Positions 55,046 through 64,000 of a stretch of DNA of 64,000 nt are shown piece after piece. Numbering within the stretch: position 1 is the stretch's first letter; every line of letters starts with the position of its first letter. The position numbers and the translations under genes are program-made. The notes beneath the pieces were generated by a model that made no database searches, was not told where the DNA came from, and saw only the letters and a program-made list of their open reading frames with translations. This DNA is from Phaeobacter gallaeciensis (GTDB taxonomy: Bacteria > Pseudomonadota > Alphaproteobacteria > Rhodobacterales > Rhodobacteraceae), in contig NZ_CP015124.1 of NCBI RefSeq assembly GCF_001678945.1, positions 310,001 to 374,000 of the forward strand, in the 5' to 3' direction.

Positions 55046-55849
55046 ATGAAAGACATGCTTGACGAATTTCGCGTCACCGATGCGCCGTTCTGGCGGCAGA
55101 CCAGCGACGAGGTGGAGCTGTTCACCGCCGCCTGGGATGCCCGTATCCCAGTGATGCTGAAGGGCCCGACCGGCTGCGGCAAGACGCGGTTCGTGGAACA
55201 TATGGCCTGGAGGCTGGGCCGCCCGCTGGTCACCGTGGCCTGCAACGAGGATATGACCGCCTCCGATCTGGTGGGGCGCTATCTCTTGGATGCCGACGGT
55301 ACCCGCTGGCAGGATGGCCCACTGACCTTTGCCGCCCGCCACGGCGCGATCTGTTACCTCGACGAGGTGGTGGAGGCCCGCCAGGACACCACCGTCGCCA
55401 TTCACCCGCTGACCGATGACCGCCGTGTTCTGCCCCTGGAAAAGAAAGGGGAGCTTCTGCAGGCGCATCCCGACTTCCTGATCGTGATCAGCTACAACCC
55501 CGGCTACCAGTCCCTGATGAAGGACCTAAAACAGTCGACAAAACAACGCTTTGCGGCGATGAACTTCACCTGGCCCGAAGGGGAGACCGAGGCCGAGATC
55601 CTGGCCCATGAGGCAGGCATCGACAGTGAGACCGCCGGCAAGCTGGTCGAGATCGGCGCGCGCTCCCGCAACCTCAAAGGGCACGGGCTGGACGAAGGGG
55701 TGTCCACCCGGATGCTGATCCACGCCGGTCGCCTGATCAAGGGCGGCATTGCGCCGCGCGCCGCCTGTTCGATGGCGCTGGTCAACTCCATCACCGATGA
55801 TCCGGATATGCGCGATGCTCTCGATGCCGCTGTCGCAACCTGGTTCTGA
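55046..55849 (+). CDS. cbbQ: RuBisCO activase ATPase CbbQ
   Basis: A 267-residue MoxR-type AAA+ ATPase. Walker A is GPTGCGKT at residues 40-47, Walker B is ICYLDEVVEA at about 104-112, and later motifs include VISYNPGY and the arginine-containing STKQRFAAM segment. With CbbO it forms the CbbQO activase that removes inhibitory sugar phosphates from form I RuBisCO. AGGAGGAG precedes ATG 55046. The end overlaps cbbO by 26 nt. Confidence 0.95.
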   Translation: MKDMLDEFRVTDAPFWRQTSDEVELFTAAWDARIPVMLKGPTGCGKTRFVEHMAWRLGRPLVTVACNEDMTASDLVGRYLLDADGTRWQDGPLTFAARHGAICYLDEVVEARQDTTVAIHPLTDDRRVLPLEKKGELLQAHPDFLIVISYNPGYQSLMKDLKQSTKQRFAAMNFTWPEGETEAEILAHEAGIDSETAGKLVEIGARSRNLKGHGLDEGVSTRMLIHAGRLIKGGIAPRAACSMALVNSITDDPDMRDALDAAVATWF

Positions 55850-58130
55850 GACCCTGCCGGAAGACCGTGCAGAGCTGCTGAACAGCCTGCCGGCTGAGGT
55901 TGCCGAAGTCCTGCTGACCGCCCTGCCCGATGCGCGGCGTAAACTGTCGCCCCGCGCGCTCGATACATGGCTGCGCGGCTGTGACGCGCTGATGCAACTG
56001 GGCCGGGGCGCGGATCCGGTCGTGGCCTGGATCGAAGCTGCGCCCGCCCTAGCCCGCGATCTCGGCGAGGATGTCTTGGGCGATCTCTTGCCGCTGCTGC
56101 TGGGCTTTGCCTCGCGCACCTCGGGCGCGGTGATTGCCCGGCTGCTGGAGACATCTCCGCAGGCGGCGATGCGGCTCGGCGATGCCACGCTTTTCATGGC
56201 TTACCTTCGCTTTCTGGAGCATCTTCTGGCCCGCGCGCCGCGTGCCGTGCGCCCCATGCTAGATCACCTTGGCGATCTTCTGGAGGTTCTGACCCTTGGG
56301 GGCTTGCGCCGCTGGGCCGACTGGGGGGTGGAGGCGCATCGCACCAACTTCAAGGAACTGCTCGCCTATTTCTCGCTGGAGACCGAGGAAAGCCGCGCCG
56401 TCATTCAGCGTGAGCGCAAAGGCACCCTGCTGGTCGATGTGCAGCGGCGGCTGATGATGTACCTGCGCGCCCTTTGGGGGCGGGATTTCATGCTGACGCC
56501 CACCGCAGGTGATTTCGAGGATCGCACGGGCCTGCGCCCCTATTATGAGACCTACAGCCTGCATCTGCCCGATGCGCTGGATGACTGGCAGGATCAGGCC
56601 GCGCTGGATCTTTATCGTGCTCAGGCTGCCCATCTGGCCGCGCATCTGGCCTGCCTCAGAAAACCCATTCAGGGCGAGGGGCTGAACGCCTTGCAATCGG
56701 CCATGATCGGCCTGATCGAAGATGCCCGCGCAGAGGCCCTTGCCATCGCCCGCCTGCCCCGGCTGCGTGATCTTTGGGCGCCGTTTCATCAGGACACCGA
56801 CCCCGGCATCGCCGGAGAGTTCGACCGTATTTCCCGCGCGCTCTTGCTGCCGGATCAACCCGCCGAAAGCGATTTGGCGTCTTGGGTACAGGGCGAATTC
56901 GCCAGTCTTGACCTGACGGATGCGGAAGCTGCCCGCGATCTGGGCCTGCGCCTTGCCGAACGCCTGCGCGGCCAGCCCTATTCTGCTTATACCGATCATC
57001 CCTCCTGTCCCTATCGCTGCGACAACCGGCTCTTGTGGGAGTTCGAGGAGCTGGAGTTCGACACGGAATTCGCCCCGCCCCCGCAGGTGCGCAAATACGT
57101 CTCGGTCAGCGAAATGGTGAACGAGGTGGAGGTCGAAACCGCAGGCGAGGACGCGCAGGAGATCTGGGTGCAATCGGCGGAGTTCTTTGATGACGACGGT
57201 CAAAGCTTCAACGAGAAGGAAGGGCGCGAACCGCTGGCGCCGCCGGTGATGTATGATGAGTTCGACCACACGATCCAGATGATGCGCCCCGCCTGGGCCA
57301 CGGTGCTGGAACGGCGCCCGCGTCTGGGCGACCCGACCGGTGCGGAGGCGATCCTCGCCGAACATCGCCCGGTGATGGAACGGCTGAAGCACCGGCTGGA
57401 CGCGATGCGCCCGCAAGGCATGCAGCGCATACGCAAGCTGGAGGATGGCGATGTGATCGACATCGGCGCCGCCATCACCGCCGCCATCGACATACGCTTG
57501 GGCCGCCAGCCCGACCCGCGTGTGATGATGCGCCAGGTGCACAAGACGCGCGACACGGCCGTGATGGTGCTGCTGGATCTGTCGGAATCGACGAATGACC
57601 CCGTGGGCGATGGCTCCACCGTGATGGATCTGACCAAATCGGCCTGTGTGCTGTTGTCAGAGGCGATCAACCGGGTCGGTGATGCCTTTGCCATCCATGG
57701 CTTTTGCTCGGACGGGCGCGCGCAGGTTTATTATGAACGGTTCAAGGATTTCGACCAGCCGTGGGAGGATCTGGCCACCGCCCGCCTGATGGGGGCAAAG
57801 GGGCGGCTCTCGACCCGGATGGGAACGGCGATCCGCCACGCCACGGCCCAGATGAAGCGGGTGAAGGCCACACGCAAGCTGATGCTGGTGCTGACCGATG
57901 GCGCGCCCGCAGATATCGACGTGCGCGATCCGCAACACCTGCGCGCCGACACCCGCCGCGCGGTTGAGGAAGCCACGCAAAGCGGCATCACCCCCTTTTG
58001 CCTGACTCTGGATCCCGGCGCCGATGCCTATGTGCAGCGGATCTTTGGCCCGCGTGGCGCGATGATCCTGGACCGGGTCGAACGCTTGCCGGAACGCCTA
58101 CCGCAGCTTTATGCGGCGCTGACCCGCTGA
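55824..58130 (+). CDS. cbbO: RuBisCO activase adaptor CbbO (VWA domain protein)
   Basis: A 768-residue protein. The N-terminal 450 residues are helical, and a C-terminal von Willebrand factor A domain (about 570-765) carries an intact MIDAS motif DLSES at residue 585, with the later conserved VLTDGAPADIDVRDP. CbbO binds RuBisCO through its VWA domain while CbbQ supplies force. ATG 55824 or ATG 55815 is the start; both overlap the cbbQ end by 26-35 nt, which implies coupling. It converges with cbbR2, with only 17 nt between stops. Confidence 0.94.
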   Translation: MPLSQPGSETLPEDRAELLNSLPAEVAEVLLTALPDARRKLSPRALDTWLRGCDALMQLGRGADPVVAWIEAAPALARDLGEDVLGDLLPLLLGFASRTSGAVIARLLETSPQAAMRLGDATLFMAYLRFLEHLLARAPRAVRPMLDHLGDLLEVLTLGGLRRWADWGVEAHRTNFKELLAYFSLETEESRAVIQRERKGTLLVDVQRRLMMYLRALWGRDFMLTPTAGDFEDRTGLRPYYETYSLHLPDALDDWQDQAALDLYRAQAAHLAAHLACLRKPIQGEGLNALQSAMIGLIEDARAEALAIARLPRLRDLWAPFHQDTDPGIAGEFDRISRALLLPDQPAESDLASWVQGEFASLDLTDAEAARDLGLRLAERLRGQPYSAYTDHPSCPYRCDNRLLWEFEELEFDTEFAPPPQVRKYVSVSEMVNEVEVETAGEDAQEIWVQSAEFFDDDGQSFNEKEGREPLAPPVMYDEFDHTIQMMRPAWATVLERRPRLGDPTGAEAILAEHRPVMERLKHRLDAMRPQGMQRIRKLEDGDVIDIGAAITAAIDIRLGRQPDPRVMMRQVHKTRDTAVMVLLDLSESTNDPVGDGSTVMDLTKSACVLLSEAINRVGDAFAIHGFCSDGRAQVYYERFKDFDQPWEDLATARLMGAKGRLSTRMGTAIRHATAQMKRVKATRKLMLVLTDGAPADIDVRDPQHLRADTRRAVEEATQSGITPFCLTLDPGADAYVQRIFGPRGAMILDRVERLPERLPQLYAALTR

Positions 58131-58147
58131 GATCACGGCACCGAACG

Positions 58148-59083
58148 TTACAAGTCGAACTTTGGCAGGTAAACACCTGACAAAGCGTCGATTTCCTGCG
58201 CACACATCTCCGTCGCCGGAGACACGTGATCCGCCTCTGCGGCGCCGGTGATCAGATACCAATGCCGCATCACCGGCAGATCCCGCCCGCGCAAGAGCGC
58301 CAGCCGCCCCGATGTGACCTCGTCATGCACGGTGTGCAGCGACAGGAACGCAATTCCCAGCCCTGCCAGAACCGCCTGCTTGATCGTCTCGTTCGAGGGC
58401 ATCACCACCTTGTTGGGACTATGCCCCTCCGCCAGCCGTTCAATGAACCGCTCCATCAAGATCCGGGTGCCTGACCCTTCCTCGCGGCTGAGGAAGGTTT
58501 CCTGCAGCAGCCGGTCCGGATCATATCCGTCTTCCTGCGCCAGTGGATGATCCGGCGGCAGCACGATGCCATGCGGGTGCGGCCCCAGCGGGATCGCCCG
58601 ATGGATCACCCCGCGCGGTGGCCGCCCCATGATTGCCAGGTCATAGTCCCCCCGGTTCAGCGCCTGCATCACATCGGATCGGTTGGCCACCCGCAGCGAG
58701 ATTTCCACGTCAGGGATTCGGTCCTGCAACAGCCGCACCAGACGGGGCACGAAATACTTCGCCGTAGATACCGTTCCCAGCACCACATGGCCGCGCCGCC
58801 CCTGGGTCAGAGCGGTGATCTGCCGCTCTGCATGCGACAAATTCGCTTCGATCCGTTGTGCGGCGGCCAGCATCTCCTGCCCGGCAAGGGTGGGTTGAAA
58901 CCCCGAACCATCGCTAGCCTTCTGTAGCAATGCCTCTCCAACTGCGCCTTCCAGGTTCTTGATTTGGCTGTGAATTGTCGGTGGCGTTTGATGCAAAAGA
59001 TCGGCCGCCATGGTCAGGGAGCCTGTGTCCGCCACCGCCAGCAGCGCGCGCAATTGTTTGAGAGTGATGGCGTCGAACCGCAA
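58148..59083 (-). CDS. cbbR: LysR-type regulator CbbR2
   Basis: A 311-residue LysR protein. The winged helix is ITLKQLRALLAVADTGSLTM and SQIKNLEGAVGEALLQ. The effector domain carries DLAIMGRPPRG and PPDHPLAQEDGYD, similar to CbbR. It is divergent from cbbF with 90 nt between, so it most probably controls the cbbFPTG half, while CbbR1 controls cbbLSQO. The two share general CbbR features but differ in most residues of the recognition helix. Confidence 0.93.
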   Translation of the reverse strand: MRFDAITLKQLRALLAVADTGSLTMAADLLHQTPPTIHSQIKNLEGAVGEALLQKASDGSGFQPTLAGQEMLAAAQRIEANLSHAERQITALTQGRRGHVVLGTVSTAKYFVPRLVRLLQDRIPDVEISLRVANRSDVMQALNRGDYDLAIMGRPPRGVIHRAIPLGPHPHGIVLPPDHPLAQEDGYDPDRLLQETFLSREEGSGTRILMERFIERLAEGHSPNKVVMPSNETIKQAVLAGLGIAFLSLHTVHDEVTSGRLALLRGRDLPVMRHWYLITGAAEADHVSPATEMCAQEIDALSGVYLPKFDL

Positions 59084-59112
59084 ATTCGAAAACTCCTAAT
59101 CGTTCTTTCTAT

Positions 59113-59131
59113 TTTTTAAATTCCTTAAAAA
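59113..59131. promoter_or_regulatory. LysR-type operator between cbbR2 and cbbF
   Basis: TTTTTAA and TTAAAAA are perfect seven-base arms around ATTCC. T at 59117 and A at 59129 satisfy T-N11-A. It lies 30 nt upstream of the cbbR2 start and 43 nt before cbbF. Its sequence differs from the palindrome in front of cbbL. Confidence 0.55.
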
Positions 59132-59173
59132 TTCATTTTTTGCAAGCTTTGTCGCGTCAGGGAGGACAACCAC

Positions 59174-60175
59174 ATGAAAACTCTTGATCAGGTGCCCCAG
59201 GGGGCCGAGCCTGCGCTTGTTGCAGAACTGGACCGGCTGGCCGGTGTCGCTGCCGAGCTTGCCCAGCGCATTGCGCGCGGCGGCATCGACGAAAACCTTG
59301 CTGGAGCGGCGGGCACCAACACCGATGGCGATGCGCAAAAAGCGCTGGATGTGATCGCCGATGAGGCCTTCATGGCCGCCCTGCGCGAAGGCGATGTCCG
59401 CCACTACGCCTCGGAAGAGCAGGACACGGTCGTCACCATGAACCCCGAGGGGCAATTTGCCGTGGCCATCGATCCGCTGGATGGCTCCTCCAACATCGAC
59501 ACAAATGTGTCCATCGGAACCATCTTTGGCATCTATCCGGCTGCGGACACGCCCGACGCGTCGTTTCTGCGGCCCGGCCGGGATCTTCTGGCCTCAGGAT
59601 ATGCGATCTTCGGGCCGCAATGCGCGCTGATTGTCACCCTGGGCGACGGAGTGCTCAAATACGTGCTGGATCCGCAGAGCGGTACATTCCGTCTGCTGGG
59701 ACAGGTCGCCGAGATCGCGCCGGATTCCAACGAATACGCCATCAATACCTCGAATTACCGGCACTGGAGCAAACCGATCCGCGCCTATATCGATGATCGC
59801 GTGGCAGGGACCGAAGGGCCGAGCGGCGCCGATTCCAACATGCGCTGGATTGCCTCCTTGGTGGCCGAGACCCACCGTATCCTGACACGAGGGGGGATCT
59901 TTCTGTATCCCGCTGATGGTCGGCAGGGCTATGGCCGGGGGCGGCTGCGCTATGTCTACGAATGCGCGCCCATCGCCTTTTTGATCGAACAGGCGGGCGG
60001 ACGGGCCACCGACGGGCAGGACCCGATCCTGGATGCGGTCCCCGATACGCTGCATATGCGCACCCCCTTTGTCTTCGGCTCGTCCAACAAGGTGGCACGG
60101 GTCGCCACCTATCACGATCTGCCGGACGAGGAGACATCCGCTCTCTTTGGCTTGCGCGGACTGTTCCGCGCCTGA
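59174..60175 (+). CDS. cbbF: Fructose-1,6-bisphosphatase class I
   Basis: A 333-residue class I enzyme. The metal-binding motif is [13 protein letters not shown], with a preceding EEQD acid group, and the substrate loop [21 protein letters not shown] follows. It hydrolyses fructose and perhaps sedoheptulose bisphosphate in the Calvin cycle. GGGAGGA precedes ATG 59174. First gene of the second cbb operon; 24 nt before cbbP. Confidence 0.97.
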   Translation: MKTLDQVPQGAEPALVAELDRLAGVAAELAQRIARGGIDENLAGAAGTNTDGDAQKALDVIADEAFMAALREGDVRHYASEEQDTVVTMNPEGQFAVAIDPLDGSSNIDTNVSIGTIFGIYPAADTPDASFLRPGRDLLASGYAIFGPQCALIVTLGDGVLKYVLDPQSGTFRLLGQVAEIAPDSNEYAINTSNYRHWSKPIRAYIDDRVAGTEGPSGADSNMRWIASLVAETHRILTRGGIFLYPADGRQGYGRGRLRYVYECAPIAFLIEQAGGRATDGQDPILDAVPDTLHMRTPFVFGSSNKVARVATYHDLPDEETSALFGLRGLFRA

Positions 60176-60199
60176 TCCCCACACCTTCAGGACATCGAC

Positions 60200-61072
60200 A
60201 TGAGCACCAAACACCCGATCATCAGTGTCACGGGGTCTTCCGGCGCGGGCACCTCGACCGTGAAAAAGACCTTCGACCAGATCTTCCGCCGCGAAGGCAT
60301 TACCTCCGTTTCGATCGAAGGCGACGCCTTTCATCGCTACAACCGCGCCGATATGCGGGCCGAGCTGGAACGCAGACAGGCCGACGGCGATCACACGTTT
60401 TCGCATTTCTCCTATGACGCCAATGAGCTCGGAGAGCTGGAGCGGGTCTTTCGCGAATACAGCCAGACCGGCAAGGGGCGCACCCGCACCTATGTGCACG
60501 ACGCCGAGGAAGCCAAGCGGACCGGCGTCCCCCCGGGGGAATTCACCGCCTGGGCTCCCTTCCCCGATGATTCCGACCTCCTGTTCTACGAAGGGCTGCA
60601 CGGATCGGTGGTGAACGACGATGTGAACCTCGCCGCGCTGGCTGATCTCAAGATCGGAGTAGTGCCGGTGATCAATCTCGAATGGATCCAGAAGATCCAC
60701 CGCGACCGCGAATCCCGCGGTTATTCCACCGAGGCGGTGACCGAGACCATCCTGCGCCGGATGCAGGCCTATGTGCATTGCATCTGCCCGCAATTCTCCG
60801 AAACCGACATCAATTTCCAGCGCGTGCCGGTGGTGGATACCTCCAACCCCTTTGTGGCGCGCTGGATCCCCACTCCGGACGAAAGCCTGGTGGTGATCCG
60901 GTTCAAGAACCCGCGCGGTATCGATTTCCCCTATCTGATGTCGATGATCGAGGGCAGCTGGATGACCCGCGCCAACAGCCTGGTGATCCCCGGCGGCAAA
61001 ATGGATCTGGCGATGCAGCTGATCTTTACGCCGATGGTGATCCGCCTGGTCCGCGAAGCCAAACGTGCCTGA
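60200..61072 (+). CDS. cbbP: Phosphoribulokinase
   Basis: A 290-residue octameric-type proteobacterial phosphoribulokinase. The P-loop is GSSGAGTST, followed by the substrate-binding [15 protein letters not shown] block, the catalytic acids in [14 protein letters not shown] and the [17 protein letters not shown] segment. It makes ribulose-1,5-bisphosphate, the RuBisCO substrate. It is 11 nt before cbbT. Confidence 0.98.
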   Translation: MSTKHPIISVTGSSGAGTSTVKKTFDQIFRREGITSVSIEGDAFHRYNRADMRAELERRQADGDHTFSHFSYDANELGELERVFREYSQTGKGRTRTYVHDAEEAKRTGVPPGEFTAWAPFPDDSDLLFYEGLHGSVVNDDVNLAALADLKIGVVPVINLEWIQKIHRDRESRGYSTEAVTETILRRMQAYVHCICPQFSETDINFQRVPVVDTSNPFVARWIPTPDESLVVIRFKNPRGIDFPYLMSMIEGSWMTRANSLVIPGGKMDLAMQLIFTPMVIRLVREAKRA

Positions 61073-61083
61073 GGAGACCTCTC

Positions 61084-63084
61084 ATGAATGTTCAAACCCC
61101 GGTGAAAGCGGATGAAACCCTGATGGCCAATGCCATCCGCGCTCTGACCATGGATGCGGTGCAGGCTGCAAACTCCGGTCATCCCGGTGCGCCGATGGGT
61201 CTGGCGGATGTGGCAACGGTGCTGTTCAACCGCTTCATCAGGATCGACCCGTCCCGCCCCGACTGGCCCGACCGCGACCGTTTCGTGATGAGCGCGGGAC
61301 ATGGCTCCATGCTGGTCTATGCGATCCACCACCTGCTCGGCTACACGGATATGGACGCCGCTCAGCTGCGCAACTTCCGCCAGATGGGCGCGCGCACGGC
61401 GGGACACCCCGAATACGGCCATGCCGCAGGGATCGAGACCACGACCGGCCCCCTGGGCCAGGGGATCTCGACCGCCGTCGGTATGGCCTTGGCAGAACGC
61501 ATGATGCAGGCGCGGTTTGGCGACGACCTGGTCGATCACTACACCTATGTGATGGCCGGGGACGGCTGCCTGATGGAGGGGATCAGCCACGAGGCCATCG
61601 ATCTGGCCGGGCACCTTGGCCTGTCGCGGCTGATCGTCTTCTGGGACGACAACCGGATCACCATCGACGGGCCCACGGATTTGTCGACCTCCATGAACCA
61701 GAAACAGCGGTTCGAGGCGGCAGGCTGGCACGTGCAGGCCGTGGATGGCCACGCACCCGAGGCGATCGCCGCCGCGATTGCTGCCGCCCGCGCCGATGAC
61801 CGCCCGTCGATGATTGCCTGCCGCACGGTTATCGGCAAAGGCGCGCCCAATATGGGTGGCAGCCACAAGGTGCACGGCGCCCCCTTGGGCGCCGAGGAGA
61901 TCGCAGCCACCCGTGACGCCCTTGATTGGCCGCATGCGCCGTTTGTTATCCCCGATGGTGTGCGCAACGCCTGGGAAGACGTGGCAAAACGCGGCGCCAA
62001 GACCCGGAAAGACTGGCAGGCACGCAAGGAAAACTCACCAAAGGCAGCGGAGTTCGACGCGGCCATGGCCCCGCCGGATGCAGAGGCGCTACACGCCGCG
62101 ATCACCGCCTACAAGGCCCGCCTCAGCGCCGATGCGCAAAAGGTCGCGACCCGCAAGGCCTCCGAAATGGCGCTGGAGGTGGTCAATGCCACCCTGCCCA
62201 ACAGCGTGGGCGGCTCGGCGGACCTCACGGGATCGAACAACACCCGCAGCAGCGCCATGCGCCCGGTGACGGCACAAGATTTCAGCGGCGATTACATCCA
62301 TTACGGCATCCGCGAACACGCCATGGCCGCCGCGATGAACGGCATCGCCCTGCACGGCGGGTTCAGAACCTATGGCGGTACTTTCCTCGCCTTTGCCGAT
62401 TACTGCCGCCCCGCCATGCGGCTCTCGGCCCTGATGGGGGTGCCCGTCACATACGTGATGACCCATGATTCCATCGGCCTTGGCGAGGATGGCCCCACGC
62501 ATCAGCCGGTGGAAACCATCGCCTCGCTGCGTGCAATGCCGAACATGAATGTGATCCGCCCCGCCGATGCGGTGGAAACCGCCGAAGCCTGGGAAATGGC
62601 GGCCACTTCGGACACCACCCCCACGGTCTTATGCCTGTCGCGCCAAGGCCTGCCCACCCTGCGCCGCAACCACAGCGCCGAAAACCTGACTGCACGCGGC
62701 GCCTATCTACTGCGCGGCGGCGGCGCGCGGGACGTGACCCTGATCGCCACCGGATCGGAAGTGGAAATCGCCATGGAAGCCGCCGACCTGTTGGAAGCAG
62801 GCGGTATCCGGGCCGCCGTTGTCTCTGCCCCCTGTTTCGAGGCCTTCGCCGCCCAATCCCCGGACTACCGCGCCGCCGTGCGTGGCAGCGCGCCCCGGGT
62901 CGGCGTCGAGGCCGCCATACGCCAGGGCTGGGAGCTGTTCCTGGAACGTAGCGACGGCTTCATCGGGATGAGTGGCTTTGGCGCCTCCGCCCCCGCCGAG
63001 GAGCTTTACCGCCACTTCAACATAACGGCTGAGGCCATTGCCGCCTCGGCCCGCCGACAGATCGAGAAAAGGACGAAGGCATGA
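61084..63084 (+). CDS. cbbT: Transketolase
   Basis: A 666-residue thiamine diphosphate enzyme of normal length. Motifs are [41 protein letters not shown], the ThDP motif from GDGCLMEG to DDNRIT, and the pyrimidine-binding [20 protein letters not shown]. It rearranges sugar phosphates to regenerate ribulose bisphosphate. GAGGAGA precedes ATG 61084. Its TGA overlaps the ATG of the next gene in ATGA. Confidence 0.98.
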   Translation: MNVQTPVKADETLMANAIRALTMDAVQAANSGHPGAPMGLADVATVLFNRFIRIDPSRPDWPDRDRFVMSAGHGSMLVYAIHHLLGYTDMDAAQLRNFRQMGARTAGHPEYGHAAGIETTTGPLGQGISTAVGMALAERMMQARFGDDLVDHYTYVMAGDGCLMEGISHEAIDLAGHLGLSRLIVFWDDNRITIDGPTDLSTSMNQKQRFEAAGWHVQAVDGHAPEAIAAAIAAARADDRPSMIACRTVIGKGAPNMGGSHKVHGAPLGAEEIAATRDALDWPHAPFVIPDGVRNAWEDVAKRGAKTRKDWQARKENSPKAAEFDAAMAPPDAEALHAAITAYKARLSADAQKVATRKASEMALEVVNATLPNSVGGSADLTGSNNTRSSAMRPVTAQDFSGDYIHYGIREHAMAAAMNGIALHGGFRTYGGTFLAFADYCRPAMRLSALMGVPVTYVMTHDSIGLGEDGPTHQPVETIASLRAMPNMNVIRPADAVETAEAWEMAATSDTTPTVLCLSRQGLPTLRRNHSAENLTARGAYLLRGGGARDVTLIATGSEVEIAMEAADLLEAGGIRAAVVSAPCFEAFAAQSPDYRAAVRGSAPRVGVEAAIRQGWELFLERSDGFIGMSGFGASAPAEELYRHFNITAEAIAASARRQIEKRTKA

Positions 63085-64000
63085 CCACGAAAGTCGCCAT
63101 CAACGGCTTTGGCCGCATCGGACGCTGCACCCTGGCCCATATCATCGAAAGCGGTCGCAACGACATCGAGGTGGTGAAGATAAACGCCACCGGCCCGATT
63201 GAAACCAACGCGCATCTTCTGCGCTATGACAGCGTACACGGGCGATTTCCGCATCCGGTTGCGGTCAATGACGACACGCTGGATCTGGGCCGTGGCCCGA
63301 TCAAGGTCTTCTCCACCTACAATCCCGAGGAACTCGACTGGGATGGTGTCGATGTGGTGCTGGAATGTTCCGGTGTCTTCAATTCCAAGGAGCAATCCTC
63401 GGTCCACCTGAAACAGGGCGCGCGCAAGGTGCTGATCTCGGCCCCCGCCAAGAACGCCGACCGCACCGTGGTTTACGGCGTCAATCACCGCGATCTGCGC
63501 AGCGATGAGTTGGTGGTTTCCAACGGCTCCTGCACCACCAACTGCCTTGCACCGCTGGCCAAGGTTCTGAATGACGCCATCGGCATCGACAGCGGCATTG
63601 TCACCACGGTGCATTCCTATACAGGCGATCAGCCCACGCTGGATCGGCGCCACAAGGATCTCTATCGCGCCCGTGCGGCCTCGATGTCGATGATCCCCAC
63701 CTCCACAGGTGCGGCCAAGGCCATTGGGGAGGTTCTGCCGGAACTCTCGGGCCGTCTGGATGGATCCGCCATTCGGGTGCCCACCCCGAATGTATCAGCC
63801 GTCGATCTCACTTTCATGGCGGGTCGCGATGTGACCGAGGACGAGGTGAACGCAATCATGGCCGAGGCCGCGGCAGGCAACATGCAGCAGATCATCAGCT
63901 ACGAGACCGAGCCGAAGGTCTCGATCGATTACAACCACGACAGCCATTCCTGCAATTTCGCCGCCGACCAGACCAAGGTTCTGGGCGCGCGTCTGGTGCG
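63081..64000 (+). CDS. cbbG: Glyceraldehyde-3-phosphate dehydrogenase, type I (cut by window edge)
   Basis: The first 306 codons are present. The NAD(P) motif is INGFGRIGR, and the active-site cysteine is in [13 protein letters not shown] (the common motif has Ala where Gly stands here). The catalytic His and the TVHSYTGDQ block follow. After the second strand the sequence reads KINATGPI, without the acidic residue that selects NAD, so NADP use in the Calvin cycle is possible. ATG 63081 overlaps the transketolase stop by four bases. The cbbA gene may follow beyond the window. Confidence 0.96.
   Translation, partial: MTTKVAINGFGRIGRCTLAHIIESGRNDIEVVKINATGPIETNAHLLRYDSVHGRFPHPVAVNDDTLDLGRGPIKVFSTYNPEELDWDGVDVVLECSGVFNSKEQSSVHLKQGARKVLISAPAKNADRTVVYGVNHRDLRSDELVVSNGSCTTNCLAPLAKVLNDAIGIDSGIVTTVHSYTGDQPTLDRRHKDLYRARAASMSMIPTSTGAAKAIGEVLPELSGRLDGSAIRVPTPNVSAVDLTFMAGRDVTEDEVNAIMAEAAAGNMQQIISYETEPKVSIDYNHDSHSCNFAADQTKVLGARLV

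Noticed and set aside
53060-55468. Open frame of about 800 codons antisense to cbbLSQ
   Set aside because: It contains no recognisable domain and mirrors the RuBisCO genes, which are certain.
1-64000. tRNA genes and CRISPR arrays
   Set aside because: No T-loop sequence with a matching acceptor stem was found between genes, and there is no regularly spaced repeat outside the RTX gene.

Overview
The window looks like a chromosomal segment of a Rhodobacterales (Roseobacter-group) alphaproteobacterium. The evidence is a complete Rhodobacter-type gene transfer agent (GTA) cluster, an E1-beta pyruvate dehydrogenase subunit carrying its own lipoyl domain, a Rhodobacter-type porin, the bactofilin/M23 pair, and GC-rich coding sequence throughout. 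I found no tRNA, rRNA, CRISPR array, insertion sequence or integrase.

Layout. 1-15.5 kb holds core genes: a partial MFS transporter, queA, a 1171-residue AsmA/YhdP-like protein, a Bcp peroxiredoxin, a DUF455 ferritin-like protein, an M23 peptidase overlapping a bactofilin, an RTX calcium-binding protein, two tandem cyclophilins, pgk, a chemoreceptor and an FtsB-like division protein. 15.7-19.5 kb is the pdhA-pdhB-pdhC operon, then a DUF1330 gene and cysE. 21.0-35.4 kb is the GTA cluster on the minus strand, gp1 to gp15 plus a small downstream gene, with most genes overlapping by a few bases. 35.7-41.8 kb carries mltG, fabF, a diverged HisA-like gene, acpP, fabG and fabD. 42-52 kb has a cytochrome b561-YceI fusion, a YceI protein, rpsF-rpsR-rplI, small lipoproteins, tig, a porin and an uncharacterised gene. 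52.1 kb to the right edge is a Calvin-Benson-Bassham super-cluster: cbbR1 divergent from cbbL-cbbS-cbbQ-cbbO, then cbbR2 divergent from cbbF-cbbP-cbbT-cbbG (the last cut by the window edge).

How it works together. The GTA genes encode a small siphovirus-like particle (terminase, portal, protease, HK97 capsid, connectors, short tail, baseplate) that in relatives packages random host DNA. There are no integration or replication genes, so it is a domesticated element. CysE next to it is known in Rhodobacter capsulatus to affect GTA transfer. The cbb cluster supplies form IA RuBisCO, its CbbQO activase and the regenerative Calvin enzymes, with a separate LysR regulator for each half. This implies CO2 fixation capacity if a source of energy and reductant is encoded elsewhere.

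The observations I would follow first are: a near-consensus sigma-70 promoter 100 nt upstream of GTA gp1; strong intercistronic hairpins directly after the capsid gene and after cbbLS; the two-regulator cbb super-cluster with distinct palindromes; RuBisCO substitutions beside the carbamylated lysine; the HisA-like paralogue with an altered catalytic residue between acpP and fabF; a perfect CRP-type palindrome upstream of the porin; and a CtrA-type TTAA-N7-TTAA site upstream of a small membrane protein. I see no convincing wholly new system.
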